A stretch of DNA of 64,000 nt from Lysinibacillus macroides. Lineage in GTDB: Bacteria; Bacillota; Bacilli; Bacillales_A; Planococcaceae. The notes below the pieces were generated by a model. That model ran no database searches, was not told where the DNA came from, and saw only the letters and a program-made list of their open reading frames with translations. The position numbers and the translations under genes were made by a program. Shown here in pieces: positions 18,678 through 26,956 of the stretch (position 1 is its first letter; each line of letters opens with the position of its first letter). Where the stretch lies: positions 209,979 to 273,978 of the forward strand of contig NZ_LGCI01000011.1 of the NCBI RefSeq assembly GCF_001281525.1, written 5' to 3'.

Positions 18678-19623
18678 TCGTACAAGAATGTTCATTTTAA
18701 TAGGACTAGCAGTAGCTTTTGTTTTACTATATGTATTTTATCAGTTAAATGGAAACTATCACTATGCATTTCCACGTCGCTTAATGAAAGTATTGGCGAT
18801 GGGATTAACAGGTATAGCAATTGCTTATTCGACAGTTGTTTTCCAAACAATTACACATAATCGTATTTTAACGCCAAGTGTTATGGGATTAGATTCTTTG
18901 TATATGTTAATCCAAACATTAATCTATTTCTTCTTTGGCTCGATATCTATCTTGGTTATTAATGTTCACTACAATTTCTTAGTAGCGGTTTCAGCTATGG
19001 TTGTATTTGCGTTAATTTTCTACCGAGTATTGTTTAAAGAAGGCAAGCGCCCAATTCATTTTTTACTGCTTGTTGGTATGATTGTTGGTACATTTTTAGG
19101 TAGTATTACAACATTCCTCCAAGTGTTGATTGATCCTAATGAATTTTTAGGCTTACAAAGTAAGATGTTTGCAAGCTTTAATAATGTCAATTCTGATTTG
19201 ATTTGGCCAGCAGGTATTATTATTGTATTAGCATTTATTTATGGCTGGCGTCATATGCATCAATTAGATGTTATGTCTTTAGGGCGAGATACAGCGATTA
19301 ATTTAGGGGTGCCGTATGATAAATTAGTACAGCGTATGTTAATTTTGTCGTCTATCCTCATTGCTGTTTCCACAGCACTTGTTGGACCAATTACATTCTT
19401 CGGTTTAATCGTTGCCAATCTATCGTATCAATATTTTAAAACATACAAGCATTCCATATTGATTGCTGGTGCCTGTGTGATGAGTATTATTGCTTTGGTC
19501 GGTGGACAGTGGCTGGTGGAACGAATTTTCAGCTTCAATACAACACTTAGCGTGATTATTAACTTTGTTGGTGGAGTATACTTCATCTACTTATTATTAA
19601 AAGAAAGTAGGTCATCGGGATGA
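18670..19623 (+). CDS. yclO: Ferric-siderophore ABC permease (FecCD family, YclO-like)
   Basis: 317 residues, second FecCD permease, forming a heterodimer with the preceding one. The conserved L-T-P-S-V-M-G-L-D segment and the G-P-I-T-F-F-G-L-I-V-A-N coupling region are visible. Start 18670 is chosen over an upstream TTG because GGGGAGAG lies just before the ATG; this overlaps the yclN stop by 8 nt, giving translational coupling. Confidence 0.87.
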   Translation: MRNRTRMFILIGLAVAFVLLYVFYQLNGNYHYAFPRRLMKVLAMGLTGIAIAYSTVVFQTITHNRILTPSVMGLDSLYMLIQTLIYFFFGSISILVINVHYNFLVAVSAMVVFALIFYRVLFKEGKRPIHFLLLVGMIVGTFLGSITTFLQVLIDPNEFLGLQSKMFASFNNVNSDLIWPAGIIIVLAFIYGWRHMHQLDVMSLGRDTAINLGVPYDKLVQRMLILSSILIAVSTALVGPITFFGLIVANLSYQYFKTYKHSILIAGACVMSIIALVGGQWLVERIFSFNTTLSVIINFVGGVYFIYLLLKESRSSG

Positions 19624-20381
19624 TTCAAGTCAAAGAGATTACCAAGTTTTTTGGAAAAAAACCTGTTGTTCAAGATGTAAGCGTTGATATTGCTTCTGGA
19701 AAGATTACCTCATTTATTGGCCCCAATGGTGCAGGGAAATCGACACTACTTTCGATGGTAAGCCGATTATTGAATGCAGATACAGGCGAGGTGCTACTCG
19801 ATAAGGCAGATGTGCGTCGCTGGAAATCAGATGATTTTGCGAAACGAGTATCTATTTTAAAGCAATCTAACTTTATGAATGTACGTTTAACGATTCGTGA
19901 GCTTGTATCGTTTGGACGTTTCCCATATTCAAAGGGCAATCTCAAGCCAGAAGATGAAGAAAAGGTTGACGAAGCTATTCTCTATATGAATTTGCAGGAA
20001 ATTCAACACAACTACTTAGATGAGTTATCAGGAGGTCAACGTCAACGTGCCTTTATTGCAATGGTTATTGCGCAGGATACTGAATATATATTACTGGACG
20101 AGCCGCTAAATAACTTAGATATGAAGCACTCTGTACAGATTATGAAAATTTTACGCAAGTTGGTTGATGAGTTAGGGAAAACAGTTGTTATTGTGTTACA
20201 TGATATTAACTTTGCTTCTGTCTACTCAGATCATATTGTGGCATTAAAAGATGGACGTGTTGTGAGAAATGGTCCTACAAATGACATCATCAACTCACAT
20301 GCTTTAAAGGAAATCTATGATATGGATATTCCTGTTCAAGAGCAAGATGGCTGTAGAATTTGTGTTTATTTTAATTCTTAG
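19620..20381 (+). CDS. yclP: Ferric-siderophore ABC ATPase (YclP-like)
   Basis: 253 residues. Walker A G-P-N-G-A-G-K-S-T near residue 35, signature L-S-G-G-Q-R-Q-R near 136, Walker B Y-I-L-L-D-E-P near 155 and the switch histidine in V-L-H-D-I-N. This is the FecE/FhuC type, energising siderophore import. Starts within the yclO stop (ATGA overlap). Confidence 0.9.
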   Translation: MIQVKEITKFFGKKPVVQDVSVDIASGKITSFIGPNGAGKSTLLSMVSRLLNADTGEVLLDKADVRRWKSDDFAKRVSILKQSNFMNVRLTIRELVSFGRFPYSKGNLKPEDEEKVDEAILYMNLQEIQHNYLDELSGGQRQRAFIAMVIAQDTEYILLDEPLNNLDMKHSVQIMKILRKLVDELGKTVVIVLHDINFASVYSDHIVALKDGRVVRNGPTNDIINSHALKEIYDMDIPVQEQDGCRICVYFNS

Positions 20382-20442
20382 AGGTAGTAACAGATGGAAT
20401 AACCATCCATTAATTATATAAAAGGAAAAGGAGAAAGTTTAA

Positions 20443-21471
20443 ATGAAAAAGTGGAAATTACTTACGGTTTTAATGGCAATGATGCTATTAGTATTAGCTG
20501 CTTGTAGCTCAAAAGAAGACTCAAAAGAGGAAGATAAAGGTGATGATTCAGCTGCTAAGCCAGCAGAGGAGCAAAGCGAAGAGTCTTCAATATTCCCATT
20601 AACAATTCCAGGTAGCACAGTTGAAGGACGCGATGGTAACACTACATTTGAAGAAGTAACACTTGACAAAATTCCAGAAAAAGTAGTTGTGTTTGATAAT
20701 GGTTTCCTAGATACATTAGACGCTTTAGGTGTTGAGCCTACTGCTGTTGTACAAGATTCATTACCAGCGTATTTAAGCAAATATAAAGATAGCAAGTATG
20801 TGAATGCTGGTACATTATTTGAGCCTGATTATGAAAAATTATCTGAAATCAACCCAGATGTAATCTTCATTTCTGGCCGTGCATCAGCAGCTTATGCTGA
20901 ATTATCTAAAATTGCACCTACAGTATATGTTGGTGTAGATAATAAAAACTTCTTAGAATCGTTTAAAGTGAATGTAGAATTAGCAGGTAAAATTTTCGGT
21001 AAAGAGCAAGAAGCAGCAGCTGCACTTGCTGACTATGAAGCAAAAGTAGAAGAAGTAAAAGGTAAAGCAGCTGCATCAGAAGAAAAAGCATTAATCGTTT
21101 TAGGTAGCGAAGGTTCATTATCTGTATTTGGTCCTGGGTCACGCTTTGGTGTTGTTCATGATGTATTCGGTGTAAAAGCTGTAGCTGAAGCTGATGGCTT
21201 TAAAATTGACTCACATGGTGATAATGCAAGCTTTGAGTTTGTACGTGAGAAAAACCCAGATATTTTATTCGTAGTTGATCGTGACGCAGTAGTAAACGAA
21301 AATGGCGAATCTGGTACAAAAGCTGCAATTGAAAATGAAATCGTAAGTGCAACAAATGCAATTAAAAATGGTAAAGTATTCTACTTAGACCCAGAAGTTT
21401 GGTATCTTTCAGGCGGTGGTTTACAATCAGAATCATTAAAAGCTGATGATGTGTTAAAGGCGTTTAACTAA
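20443..21471 (+). CDS. yclQ: Siderophore-binding lipoprotein (YclQ-like)
   Basis: 342 residues. A lipoprotein signal ends in L-A-A-C with Cys21 as the lipidation site, followed by an acidic, Ser-rich linker (about 22-55) and a class III (FecB/FepB) substrate-binding domain. It captures the ferric siderophore outside the membrane and delivers it to the YclNO permeases. A 61-bp gap after yclP holds a small hairpin and AAAAGGAGAAAG; the extra spacing may permit separate control of the binding protein. Confidence 0.88.
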   Translation: MKKWKLLTVLMAMMLLVLAACSSKEDSKEEDKGDDSAAKPAEEQSEESSIFPLTIPGSTVEGRDGNTTFEEVTLDKIPEKVVVFDNGFLDTLDALGVEPTAVVQDSLPAYLSKYKDSKYVNAGTLFEPDYEKLSEINPDVIFISGRASAAYAELSKIAPTVYVGVDNKNFLESFKVNVELAGKIFGKEQEAAAALADYEAKVEEVKGKAAASEEKALIVLGSEGSLSVFGPGSRFGVVHDVFGVKAVAEADGFKIDSHGDNASFEFVREKNPDILFVVDRDAVVNENGESGTKAAIENEIVSATNAIKNGKVFYLDPEVWYLSGGGLQSESLKADDVLKAFN

Positions 21472-21472
21472 T

Positions 21473-21787
21473 ATGTTTGTACAAATTAAACGTATTGTTG
21501 TAACGGAAGGGAATTCGGATAAGGTTGTAGAGCGTTTTGGTGCTAAAGCAGATGGACCATCATTGCTTGAACAACAGCTTGGCTTCATCGATAAGCAAGT
21601 GCTTGTCAAGAAGGTACGACGTGGCGATGAAGAAGTGCTAGTAATGGTTCGTTGGGAATCAGAGGAAGCATGGAAAAATTGGGAGAAGAGCCCCGAGCAT
21701 ATCGCTGGTCATAAGGCAAATGCAGGCAAACCAAAGCCTGAGTATGTAATTGAAAGCGGACAAGAGGTCTATTATATAAAAGGCTAA
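21473..21787 (+). CDS. hmoA: Heme-degrading monooxygenase, HmoA/IsdG-type
   Basis: 104 residues, an antibiotic-biosynthesis-monooxygenase (ABM) fold. The block R-R-G-D-E-E-V-L-V-M-V-R-W-E-S and the N-W-E-K-S-P-E-H-I-A-G-H-K region supply the Asn/Trp/His set used by IsdG-like enzymes to open heme and release iron. The start is 1 nt after the yclQ stop, so it is part of the iron operon and presumably Fur-controlled. It resembles B. subtilis HmoA as I remember it. Confidence 0.82.
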   Translation: MFVQIKRIVVTEGNSDKVVERFGAKADGPSLLEQQLGFIDKQVLVKKVRRGDEEVLVMVRWESEEAWKNWEKSPEHIAGHKANAGKPKPEYVIESGQEVYYIKG

Positions 21788-21792
21788 TGATA

Positions 21793-21826
21793 AAAAGGTG
21801 TCTCAAGTTATTTGAGGCCTCTTTTT
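21793..21826 (+). terminator. Terminator of the iron operon
   Basis: An A-rich/T-rich imperfect stem (GGTGTCTCAA with TTGAGGCCTC, with wobble pairs) ending in five Ts. Confidence 0.75.
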
Positions 21827-21875
21827 CTGTTAGAATGATTAAATTAAAAATCGATAAAATCAAGAAAAATACATA

Positions 21876-21932
21876 AAAACCACTTAGTTTTCTCTTTGAG
21901 GGTCACACTATCTGGTGAAAATCTAAGTGGAT
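21876..21932 (-). terminator. Terminator of the divergent unknown gene
   Basis: CCACTTAG-TTTTC and GAAAA-TCTAAGTGG form a 13-bp stem (one bulge) with a loop of about 24 nt. Read on the minus strand it is followed by a T-run and lies 30 nt past the stop of the minus-strand gene. Confidence 0.65.
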
Positions 21933-21962
21933 TAAGTCAGTTCTACTTTGTTCGTTTTTTAG

Positions 21963-22511
21963 TTAATGCTCCATTGATGTTTTTCGCCATCTATGACAGG
22001 TTGTGCCCATATTAAAGGAAATGGTACTTTCATTAATTGATAACCCAGAGATACTTGTATAGTGTGTCTCGTTCTTGTTCTCGGCATTGCTACTAGAGTC
22101 TTTCTCTACTTCCAACCCTCGTGCATTAATAATTGTATAATGTGGTGTTAAATAGATTGTTGGTGAATCGATGGCCAAGCCAAAGGTGTCTGGGTTTACC
22201 ATGGATATATTGGAGAAATTTTCGTTCGAGATTCTGTGAATACCATATTGTGCAATATAATAATCCCTCTTTTGTTGAAAAGTCTCTTCAAATCCAGGAG
22301 TATCACTAATAAAATTCGAAAAGGCTGAGATGTTTTTATAGGTCGCTAGCGTCTCTCGATAGGCTGTTAACTCGGATTGAATAATGATTTTCTCAATCTG
22401 TAACTGTTCGGCTGTAGGTTTTTTAATCGAAATTTCTTCCATTGTAACAACGATGCTACAGGAAAAAGTAGCAGTAAGTATAAAAACATTTTCATTTAGT
22501 GCATTTTTCAT
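21963..22511 (-). CDS. Unknown protein with hydrophobic N-terminus, divergent from comQXPA
   Basis: 182 residues, not recognised. Residues 7-23 are hydrophobic and could be a signal or anchor (no convincing cleavage box). The rest is polar: a Lys/Glu/Gln-rich helical stretch (about 30-62), a middle part, and a Ser/Asn/Glu-rich segment (about 130-150). AGGAG lies 9 nt before the ATG and the gene has its own terminator, so it looks expressed. Its upstream region is the palindrome-rich intergenic DNA shared with comQ, suggesting control by the same quorum-sensing regulator. The last about 12 residues are basic and unlike the rest, so a 3' frameshift is possible. Confidence 0.65.
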   Translation of the reverse strand: MKNALNENVFILTATFSCSIVVTMEEISIKKPTAEQLQIEKIIIQSELTAYRETLATYKNISAFSNFISDTPGFEETFQQKRDYYIAQYGIHRISNENFSNISMVNPDTFGLAIDSPTIYLTPHYTIINARGLEVEKDSSSNAENKNETHYTSISGLSINESTISFNMGTTCHRWRKTSMEH

Positions 22512-22582
22512 TATGAATCACTCCTAGTACAAAAGACTTTCATTTCTCCAATGCTCTTATATAAGCGTAACATTAGTAAGAA

Positions 22583-22704
22583 CGCCATTTCAATGGGGAG
22601 TTCACGCCACTTTTATGGCGGTGTTTGATACTACACCGCCAAATTTTTGCTAATAATTGCTAATAATTTGGCGTGGTTTGCAAGAATAACGCCATTTTTT
22701 GGCG
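22583..22704. promoter_or_regulatory. Cluster of GC-rich palindromes, candidate ComA operators
   Basis: In very AT-rich DNA there are CGCCA-N6-TGGCG at 22605-22620 and CGCCA-N5-TGGCG at 22690-22704. A weaker copy, CGCCAT..ATGGGG, starts at 22583. Between them TGGCGGTGT (22616-22624) and ACACCGCCA (22633-22641) form an outward-facing 9-bp repeat, and CGCCAAATT (22637-22645) faces AATTTGGCG (22665-22673). Copies of the same element occur after comA. B. subtilis ComA binds TTGCGG-N4-CCGCAA, which is GC-rich and palindromic but not identical, so the assignment is inference. Confidence 0.6.
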
Positions 22705-22760
22705 GTCTCTATCTTTATGAAGGAAATAATGGGATTAACTGTATTATACAGGGGCGGGTC

Positions 22761-22789
22761 TAGTATTTTTTCCCATTAATCTATATAAT
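22761..22789 (+). promoter_or_regulatory. Candidate comQ promoter with poor -35
   Basis: A perfect -10 TATAAT lies at 22784-22789. The hexamer 17 nt upstream is TAGTAT, a poor -35, consistent with an activator-dependent promoter. The nearest palindrome is centred about 100 bp upstream of the expected transcription start. Confidence 0.45.
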
Positions 22790-22823
22790 ATTTGTTAATA
22801 AAGGTAGAGGGGAGAGGGGACTA

Positions 22824-23726
22824 TTGAAGGGATTAGATAAACGCATTAATGAATCATTAGACTTTCTTATTGAAAATGAGCAGTTACTTGGACGTGAGTT
22901 AAAAACGCTGTTTCATAGCTTTAAAGAAGAAAAAATAGCTGTAGGTTTTTCCTTTGGCAAGCTATGTTTTTTGCATTATGAAGCATTTGTAGATAACGTA
23001 CATGAGGATATTTATAAGGTTGCTGCAGCCGTCGAACTACTAATATTATCTTTTGATATTATTGATGATCTGCAAGATAAGGATTCAGATTATAGTTGGT
23101 GTAAAATACCTGAGTTCTCACTAAATGTAGCCTTAGCCATGCTAGTGATGGCATCAAAAACAATAGAGGATACTTCCTTCGAACATAAAAGGTCTGCTAT
23201 TAGACTGCTTGAGGAATACGCATTGAAAAGTATAAATGGTCAGCAATTAGATTTACTTAATAATTGTCGTGATGAAGATTCCTATGTACAAATGATTACG
23301 CAGAAATCAGGTTCTTTAACAGCAATGAGCTGCTTGATTGGGGAAGTGCTTGCAAAAGGAGAGGTATCGAGAGAAGTACAGGAATATGGGAAATACATAG
23401 GCATTATCCAACAAATCAAAAATGATATTCAAAGTTTAAAAAGTTGGGGACCTAAAAATGATCTGCTAAATAAAAGATATTCTCTCCCTATTATTTATCT
23501 TTTATCACAAAAAAATGATATTTCAAAATCAGTTGTGAACTATTATAATGATAATATAGTTACAGTTTTGGATAATAATTCAATCGAAAATGAGTTGAAA
23601 AATGGTGGAGCCATACGTTATGCAATTACCATTAAAAATGTCTACAAGTTTAAAGCATTGAAGGATCTGGAACAAGTAGCTATAAATGAGTTGGGTAAAG
23701 ATTACCTGCAAAAACTAATGAAATGA
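22824..23726 (+). CDS. comQ: ComQ isoprenyl transferase (ComX maturation)
   Basis: 300 residues, close to the length of B. subtilis ComQ. It has the isoprenyl synthase fold with the first Asp-rich motif D-D-L-Q-D at 81-85 and a degenerate second motif (Q-I-K-N-D-I-Q-S near 195), the pattern of ComQ rather than a housekeeping prenyl synthase. ComQ attaches a farnesyl or geranyl group to a Trp of the ComX prepeptide and helps its processing and export. TTG start with GGGGAGAGGGG 5-8 nt upstream. comX starts 16 nt after the stop, followed by comP and comA. Confidence 0.92.
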   Translation: MKGLDKRINESLDFLIENEQLLGRELKTLFHSFKEEKIAVGFSFGKLCFLHYEAFVDNVHEDIYKVAAAVELLILSFDIIDDLQDKDSDYSWCKIPEFSLNVALAMLVMASKTIEDTSFEHKRSAIRLLEEYALKSINGQQLDLLNNCRDEDSYVQMITQKSGSLTAMSCLIGEVLAKGEVSREVQEYGKYIGIIQQIKNDIQSLKSWGPKNDLLNKRYSLPIIYLLSQKNDISKSVVNYYNDNIVTVLDNNSIENELKNGGAIRYAITIKNVYKFKALKDLEQVAINELGKDYLQKLMK

Positions 23727-23741
23727 GGAGAAATAAGTAGA

Positions 23742-23900
23742 ATGAATGTAATTCAGTATTTAGAACAGAATTCGAGCCTAGTAACTTTATTAAAGGAACA
23801 GAATAAAGCCTCATTAATTGGAATCTCATCTATAGAGCAGCAAGCCATTTTAGAAGCATTTAATGGTGAGCTGAATACAGAAAGCCAAATTTGGAACTAA
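23742..23900 (+). CDS. comX: ComX prepheromone
   Basis: A 52-codon gene: ATG at 23742, stop TAA at 23898-23900, with GAGGAG about 11 nt upstream overlapping the comQ stop. The peptide begins M-N-V-I-Q-Y-L and ends S-Q-I-W-N, with its only Trp at 51, one residue from the C-terminus. ComX peptides have a conserved leader and a variable C-terminal pheromone whose Trp is isoprenylated by ComQ; size, position and the Trp all fit. The mature pheromone would be the last several residues; its cleavage point and lipid cannot be read here. Confidence 0.92.
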   Translation: MNVIQYLEQNSSLVTLLKEQNKASLIGISSIEQQAILEAFNGELNTESQIWN

Positions 23901-26194
23901 AAACTTTGTATAGTAAGTTATTTTGGCCCGCTATAATTCTCTATTTAATGATAGGTCTTTATCTTAATTACGTAAATTATAGCGCGCCTTATATAGAAAT
24001 AGGGGTAGAACAAGAGGATGATCGATGGCTCGTATCTCAACTCTATTATCAAGACTGGGCAACCAGACAAAATATAGCTATTGGTGATACAATTTTAGCG
24101 GTAGATGGAGGCCCATTTGAGGATCACAACCAGTTAAAGTATAAATCTAGCATATTATCTGCGAATGAATTAACAATTATGAAGCCAGATGGAGCCCTTA
24201 TCACTATACATATTAAACAGTTAGATATTCCTCAGCAATTTACTTATATATTAATGATCCCAGCGTGCTATTTTTTTATAACATTCTTCGTGGCTTTATA
24301 TTTACATTTTAAACAACGAAATACAACATTAACGAATTTGCTGATTCTTTTTATGTTAACAGTTTCATTAGCCTATGTAAGTAGTGGCGCTTCGGGTAAA
24401 TTAGATGAAATTGCAATTATTGTTAATCGTAGTAGTATGTTGTTATGTTTAGTGATACTATTACACTTTTTAAGAAATTATTATTCATTTGTGAAAACAA
24501 ATTGGATGTTTACCAGTCAGATAAAGTTTTTTTATGTATTGCCCCTGCTTGGTTTTATACTAGGGTGTGTGGGTGCTATTTATCCTGCTTTAAACGGTGC
24601 TCTTTCTTACACTGTATTAGCATTTTTCTTTATTCTCCTTGTGCTGATTCTTAGCATTTTACTGCTAAGCTATTTCAAATATAGCTCACCTCAGTTGAAA
24701 ATTTTATTGAATAGTATATTGATACCGTTTCTACCATTTCTTTTTTTATATGCACTCCCTAAAATTCTATTTAATACATATATTCTTTCAACCGAGATTA
24801 GTGCATTGTTTTTATTGATGATCCCATTTAGCTTTATATTTACGCAATTAGCCGAGCGATTATTTAATATTGAATATCATATTACAAGGTTGCGCTATTA
24901 TACTATCTTTTCAACAATCTTTACACTGTGGTTTGCAGGTGGGCTATATTTATTTGCAGGAAAAAAATTAGGCATTTCTGCTATGTCAGGCATTACTCTT
25001 TTTACATTTTTATCATTAGTTGTGCTTTTTTATATAAAAGAAAAGGTTGATTACCGAAAACGAAAAATTTTATTTTCAACAAAGGGCGATTATATCCACC
25101 AACTATATACGGCTGTTGATAAAATTGGAAAAACCATTAAGATTGATGAATTGTTAGAGAAGTTTGCCGATGAAGTTTCTATACATCTCGAACTAGATGA
25201 TGTCTCTGTCTTAACATATAGCTATGAAACCCATGAATTTATAACAAAGGCTGGGGAAAACATCACTATATTACCTGAAGTGATAGAAGAAATACGATTA
25301 GGAGAAATACGAAAGGTTGATAAAGTGTATGTAGCATTTCTCCATCAGGATACACATTATAAAAGAGCCTTAGCACTAGGGTATAATACGACCATTTATC
25401 TCAAGGATGACAAGCTATTATGGCTTGAATTGCTTCTGCTGTATGTGAATAATTTTATTGAAAATACAAAAATGGTAGAAGAGTTACTAGGGGAACTAAA
25501 GCATATGAAACAGACTGATAATAGCCAGCTACCTTGGCTAAATAAGCTATTATGGTTAAGGTTTGAAGAAGAAAAATATCAGCTGGCACAAGAGTTACAT
25601 GACACTAATCTACAGGAGCAGTTACATATTGCACGAGAGGTAGATGTGTTAATAAACGCAAAGGATACAGAAGATATTCAGGCCAGGCTTGCAAAGATTC
25701 ATCAGCAAATGGTTGCCTCCCTACATGAGCTAAGAGCATATTGCGAAAATTTAAAGCCCCCATTATTGGATACATTAGGCTTAAATGCGGCATTAGAAAA
25801 GTTAATAAGAAATGTGACGGAACGGGCAAACTTTGTCTTAATCTACACAATTGATCGCCTTTATTTAGAGGATGAACGCATGAATTTAATGATCTATCGA
25901 TTGTTTCAGGAATTGTTAAATAATGCATTAAAGCATTCCTGTGCAACAACAGTCGAGATCCATCTTAAAGAGAAGGCGGATGGCTTTAAAATTATTTATG
26001 AGGATAATGGTGTAGGGTGTAATATGGAAGACATTGTTGTAGCAGAATCGATGGGGATTCGAGGTATGCAGGAGCGTGTAAAAGCATTTAACGGACAATT
26101 TTGCATTGATTCACATATAAATCAAGGAGTGTCTATTCAAATTATGGTAAAAGAAGGGAGTGAAGCACTTGATTACGATGCTCATAGTGGATGA
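23891..26194 (+). CDS. comP: ComP sensor histidine kinase
   Basis: 767 residues. One helix (about 10-30), an extracytoplasmic PDZ-like domain (about 35-112, with I-A-I-G-D-T-I-L-A-V-D-G-G), then about seven more helices to about 385, a cytoplasmic linker, a HisKA_3 dimerisation domain with E-L-H-D (His570), and a HATPase domain with N-box E-L-L-N-N-A-L-K-H, E-D-N-G-V-G and M-G-I-R-G-M-Q-E-R. This is the ComP layout. TTG start lies inside the end of comX (10-nt overlap); no strong ribosome binding site, so translation is probably coupled. It senses modified ComX and phosphorylates ComA. Confidence 0.92.
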   Translation: MELKTLYSKLFWPAIILYLMIGLYLNYVNYSAPYIEIGVEQEDDRWLVSQLYYQDWATRQNIAIGDTILAVDGGPFEDHNQLKYKSSILSANELTIMKPDGALITIHIKQLDIPQQFTYILMIPACYFFITFFVALYLHFKQRNTTLTNLLILFMLTVSLAYVSSGASGKLDEIAIIVNRSSMLLCLVILLHFLRNYYSFVKTNWMFTSQIKFFYVLPLLGFILGCVGAIYPALNGALSYTVLAFFFILLVLILSILLLSYFKYSSPQLKILLNSILIPFLPFLFLYALPKILFNTYILSTEISALFLLMIPFSFIFTQLAERLFNIEYHITRLRYYTIFSTIFTLWFAGGLYLFAGKKLGISAMSGITLFTFLSLVVLFYIKEKVDYRKRKILFSTKGDYIHQLYTAVDKIGKTIKIDELLEKFADEVSIHLELDDVSVLTYSYETHEFITKAGENITILPEVIEEIRLGEIRKVDKVYVAFLHQDTHYKRALALGYNTTIYLKDDKLLWLELLLLYVNNFIENTKMVEELLGELKHMKQTDNSQLPWLNKLLWLRFEEEKYQLAQELHDTNLQEQLHIAREVDVLINAKDTEDIQARLAKIHQQMVASLHELRAYCENLKPPLLDTLGLNAALEKLIRNVTERANFVLIYTIDRLYLEDERMNLMIYRLFQELLNNALKHSCATTVEIHLKEKADGFKIIYEDNGVGCNMEDIVVAESMGIRGMQERVKAFNGQFCIDSHINQGVSIQIMVKEGSEALDYDAHSG

Positions 26195-26792
26195 TCACCC
26201 AATTGTGTTAGAGGGAACGAAAAATTTATTTCAAGAAAACGAAGATATTATTATTGATACAGAAAGCGATGCAACGAGTGTTATCCAAAGAATAAAAACT
26301 AAGCCATATGATATCTATTTAATTGATATTAATATGCCATTAGAAAATGGGATAAACTTAGCTCGTCATATTAAATCAATTCAATCAAATGCTTCTGTTA
26401 TCCTTTATACGGGAGATGATATTACTGATTATTATCACCTTATTTTAGAAAGAAAAATAGAAGGCATTTTAGCTAAAACGGCTTCTAAAGAGCAAATTAT
26501 ACGAACAGTAAGAGCCATTGCCAATGGTGAAATTGTTCTACCCCAAAATTTTTTGGATTTTCTGGATGATAAATTTCAATTGCAAAATGCCAAATTTGAT
26601 ATTCATCTTAATGAAAAAGAAAAGAAAATATTACGGCTCATTGCAGAAGGGCATACAAATAAAGCAATTGCCATCGAACTAAATATTCCGCAGCGAACAA
26701 CTGAACGTTATTTAACACAACTTTTTTCTTTGCTTAATGTAGATTCACGTACAGAAGCTGTAAATCTGGCTGAAAAAATGAATTTACTGTAA
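26169..26792 (+). CDS. comA: ComA response regulator
   Basis: 207 residues from TTG 26169. A receiver domain has D-D-H-P at 8-11 and the phospho-acceptor Asp53 in L-I-D-I-N-M-P, then Y-T-G-D-D and A-K-T; a LuxR/NarL HTH starts about residue 145 (L-N-E-K-E-K-K-I-L-R-L-I-A-E-G-H-T-N-K). The ending N-V-D-S-R-T-E-A-V closely resembles B. subtilis ComA. GTG at 26160 is an alternative, but GAAGGGAG sits directly against it and 9 nt from the TTG. Overlaps the comP end by 26 nt. Activates pheromone-responsive promoters. Confidence 0.9.
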   Translation: MITMLIVDDHPIVLEGTKNLFQENEDIIIDTESDATSVIQRIKTKPYDIYLIDINMPLENGINLARHIKSIQSNASVILYTGDDITDYYHLILERKIEGILAKTASKEQIIRTVRAIANGEIVLPQNFLDFLDDKFQLQNAKFDIHLNEKEKKILRLIAEGHTNKAIAIELNIPQRTTERYLTQLFSLLNVDSRTEAVNLAEKMNLL

Positions 26793-26922
26793 GCTATTTC
26801 TATGTTATACTATTGGTATAATTTTCAATTAATAGGGGCCTTTTTGGGAATTAATAAATCCGTATATTTCCATTAGTAAATATTGCTTATTTCTTATGAG
26901 AAATAGCCTATCACTAAATTGT

Positions 26923-26953
26923 AACACCGCCAAAAAGTGGCGGTGTTTTTTAT
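26923..26953 (+). terminator. Terminator after comA that also carries the palindrome motif
   Basis: A perfect 10-bp stem (AACACCGCCA with TGGCGGTGTT), 5-nt loop, then T-run. Its core is CGCCA-N5-TGGCG, the same 15-bp element as upstream of comQ. Confidence 0.75.
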
Positions 26954-26956
26954 ATG

